Origin: CAYGZA01 sp964354135 | GTDB lineage: Bacteria; Planctomycetota; Planctomycetia; Pirellulales; Thermoguttaceae | NCBI GenBank assembly: GCA_964354135.1 | Contig: CAYGZA010000368.1 | Span: forward strand, 1 to 5,926 | DNA: 5,926 bases | Direction: 5' to 3' | Part shown: positions 4,539 to 5,926 of the stretch, piece by piece | Numbering within the stretch: the stretch's first letter is position 1 | Layout of the letters: every line of letters begins with the position of its first letter | Made by a program: the position numbers and the translations under genes | Notes under the pieces: generated by a model | Told to the model about the DNA's origin: nothing | The model's database searches: none | The model's input: the letters and a program-made list of their open reading frames with translations, nothing else

Positions 4539-5528
4539 CTACGGTCGCTTCTGGCCGCCGCGGACCTCCGGCGGGATGCCTGTGGAGCCGCCGGCTTGCG
4601 GTGGCGCGCCCATTCCGCCGCGGCCGGGATAACCCTTCGCCGTGGCCGTGGGAGGGCTGGGCCGCGGCCGCACCGGCGGCTTGCCGTCGGTCTTCCCCTT
4701 GGCCGCGAGCTTGCGCAGCTCGGCGAGCAAGCGGCGGATCTCGCGATGGACGGAATACGTCTGCGTGACGACCAGGACCTTGGCCGAGCTGATCGTGGCC
4801 CCGGTGATCGCCCCGGGTCCGCCCAGGTCGTCCCACGAATCCGGCTCTACGTTCGAGGTGAGCATTTCCACCAGCGTCTCGTAGTCGTCCCACAGGGCGC
4901 CTTTCTCGTCCTGGCACACCACCAGGTCGGCAACGTCGTAGACCTCCACGAACAGCCGACTGTTGGCCTCCTCCTTGGAGGTCACCAAGAGGACCTCGCA
5001 GTCGATGGTCCACGCCAGGTCCGCCTTGATGTTCCGGAGGAGCAGGTTCAGCGCGGATTCGAGCGAGACGCCCCGCAGCCTCATCGAGACCGGCGTGTCG
5101 CTCTGCACGCCCAGGTCATCCAGGGCCGCCCGGTCCAGCACGATCCGGACCCCGTGAACCCTCTCCAAAAACTCCGTCACCTCCGACAAAGGCGTCTCAT
5201 GGAACTCCATATCCGTGGGCGTCTTGAGGACCTCCTCGATGGCCGCCTCGGCGGTAGCCGGTTTGGGTTGCTGCCGGGGCCTGCCGGGCTGCGGTTCGCT
5301 CCGTTTCTTCTCCGCCCTGGGTCTGTCGGGCCCGGGCGCGGCGAACGGATCTCTTTCAGCATTCGCTTTGGCCGGCTTCGGCTCGGCAAACGGGTCCTGG
5401 TTCCCACCGCCTCGGTCGGCGGCGAACACTCCGGAGGAAAGCACTCCCGGCTCCCAACGTGCTATCCCGACCGCCAAGAGAATCACCCCGAGCAACGCCG
5501 CCCCGTGCCAAAAGAATCTCCCAGACAT
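4539..5528 (-). CDS. Secreted protein with secretin-type (STN-like) domains and Pro/Gly-rich tail
   Basis: The 329-residue product starts at an ATG with a strong AGGAGG 5 nt upstream. A signal sequence or membrane anchor is clear (about 9-24, HGAALLGVILLAVGIARW region) with possible cleavage near VFAA (34-37). A low-complexity Pro/Lys/Arg linker (about 38-95) holds two DPFA repeats. Residues 97-184 look like the secretin and TonB short N-terminal domain: MEFHETPLSEVTEFLERVHGV, VLDRAAL, TPVSMRLRGVSLESALNLLL and the strand EVLLVTSKEEA. Residues 192-276 look like a following secretin N1-type subdomain, with YDVADLV, a central EPDSWDDLGGPG (241-252) and the strand VLVVTQTYSVHREIRRLLAEL. The tail (about 280-329) is Pro/Gly-rich. 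The pore-forming secretin domain is absent, so this is not GspD or PilQ; proteins of this build are common in Planctomycetes and their role is not established. It would lie in the periplasm or be membrane-anchored. Confidence 0.85.
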   Translation of the reverse strand: MSGRFFWHGAALLGVILLAVGIARWEPGVLSSGVFAADRGGGNQDPFAEPKPAKANAERDPFAAPGPDRPRAEKKRSEPQPGRPRQQPKPATAEAAIEEVLKTPTDMEFHETPLSEVTEFLERVHGVRIVLDRAALDDLGVQSDTPVSMRLRGVSLESALNLLLRNIKADLAWTIDCEVLLVTSKEEANSRLFVEVYDVADLVVCQDEKGALWDDYETLVEMLTSNVEPDSWDDLGGPGAITGATISSAKVLVVTQTYSVHREIRRLLAELRKLAAKGKTDGKPPVRPRPSPPTATAKGYPGRGGMGAPPQAGGSTGIPPEVRGGQKRP

Positions 5529-5616
5529 GACGACCTCCTCTCTCTACCAGAACTGGCTTGGATGGGACACGAACTGCGGGGCAAACGTGTTCCGCGAACC
5601 CCCGCAACAAGAGCCC

Positions 5617-5644
5617 AGTTTACCCCTTGGAGCGCGAAACGCAA
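5617..5644 (-). promoter_or_regulatory. Possible promoter of the secretin-domain gene
   Basis: On the minus strand TTGCGT (5639-5644) is followed after 16 nt by TAAACT (5617-5622). Both boxes are only moderate matches. The position gives a leader of about 80 nt before the ATG at 5528, and the region between holds no other gene. Confidence 0.25.
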
Positions 5645-5649
5645 GAGGG

Positions 5650-5895
5650 GTGAAACCTGGATCATCCCGAGACCGGCACGGCCGCGGCCGGATTCCCGAC
5701 ACGATCCAGCGCGAGGAAGTCGTCCACGATCTGACGGAGGGCGAGAAGCCGACGCCTGCCAACGTCAAGTTCACTCTGGAAGGCGCCGAGCATCCTCTCC
5801 TTTCCGAAGACCGGCTGCCGAAGGTCGTGATCGAGGCCGGCAACGTGGAGAAGGACCTGCCGGTCGGCGGGGCGGAATCGGCCGGCAGACCGTGA
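5650..5895 (+). pseudogene. Possible coding remnant or small divergent gene of unknown function
   Basis: A plus-strand frame ending in TGA at 5893-5895 reads as a plausible acidic protein over its last 63 codons: TIQREEVVHDLTEGEKPTP, then NVKFTLEGAEHPLL, SEDRLPKVVIEAGNVEKDLP. By my count 52 of those 63 codons end in G or C. The only start nearby is GTG at 5650, with GAGGGG directly against it and no proper spacing, and codons 2-7 lack the local codon bias; so it may be a 5'-truncated remnant rather than an intact gene diverging from the one at 4539-5528. The mirror frame on the minus strand (GTG 5919 to 5662, 85 codons) has nearly as good codon bias (48 of 63), so the strand is not certain. 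I recognise no family in either reading. Confidence 0.3.
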
Positions 5896-5926
5896 AACCG
5901 CGGCCTGGTTGTTGACCACCCTCGGG

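Noticed and set aside
4122..5915. Plus-strand open frame of 597 codons at the right end
   Set aside because: It crosses the starts of two real minus-strand genes and the noncoding gap between them, and shows no motif. Its length reflects the lack of stops in GC-rich DNA.
5662..5919. Minus-strand frame of 85 codons (GTG start) at the right edge as a gene
   Set aside because: Its codon bias is slightly worse than that of the opposite frame, and the Leu/Arg/Val/His-rich product looks like a mirror translation. It is kept only as an alternative to the plus-strand remnant.

Overview
The window is GC-rich bacterial DNA that reads as planctomycete chromosome. The grounds are: two exported (twin-arginine signal) Gfo/Idh/MocA oxidoreductases of the type that is heavily expanded in Planctomycetes, a Uma2-family (DUF820) protein, a secreted protein with a secretin-type short domain and a Pro/Gly-rich tail, and a pair of very small overlapping genes of a kind I associate with planctomycete genomes. 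The assignment rests on recognising protein styles, not on a search.

All six convincing genes lie on the minus strand, so transcription runs right to left. From right to left: a possible plus-strand coding remnant (about 5650-5895); a secreted 329-residue protein with a secretin-type N domain (4539-5528); a strong hairpin, a promoter candidate and a Tat-exported oxidoreductase of 466 residues (2936-4336); a 460-bp gap that holds a large perfect hairpin and the C-terminal end of a decayed gene (2595-2768); a good sigma70-type promoter and a second, paralogous Tat-exported oxidoreductase (1159-2475); a translationally coupled pair of small genes, one with a ParB-like look (786-1082) and one helical (577-789); then a promoter, two palindromic repeat units and the first 135 codons of a Uma2-family gene that runs off the left edge.

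The two oxidoreductases are paralogues that align from the Tat signal to the C-terminus. Each has its own Shine-Dalgarno site and promoter candidate, so they look like separately transcribed exported enzymes, probably acting on sugars or sugar derivatives in the periplasm; the substrate cannot be read from sequence. The left end (ParB-like, helical, Uma2-type nuclease fold) is the least understood part and the most likely place for an undescribed function, but nothing here proves that the three genes form one system. Intergenic DNA is rich in palindromes and contains at least one gene remnant, which points to local rearrangement. I see no rRNA, tRNA, CRISPR array, transposase or recognisable origin.
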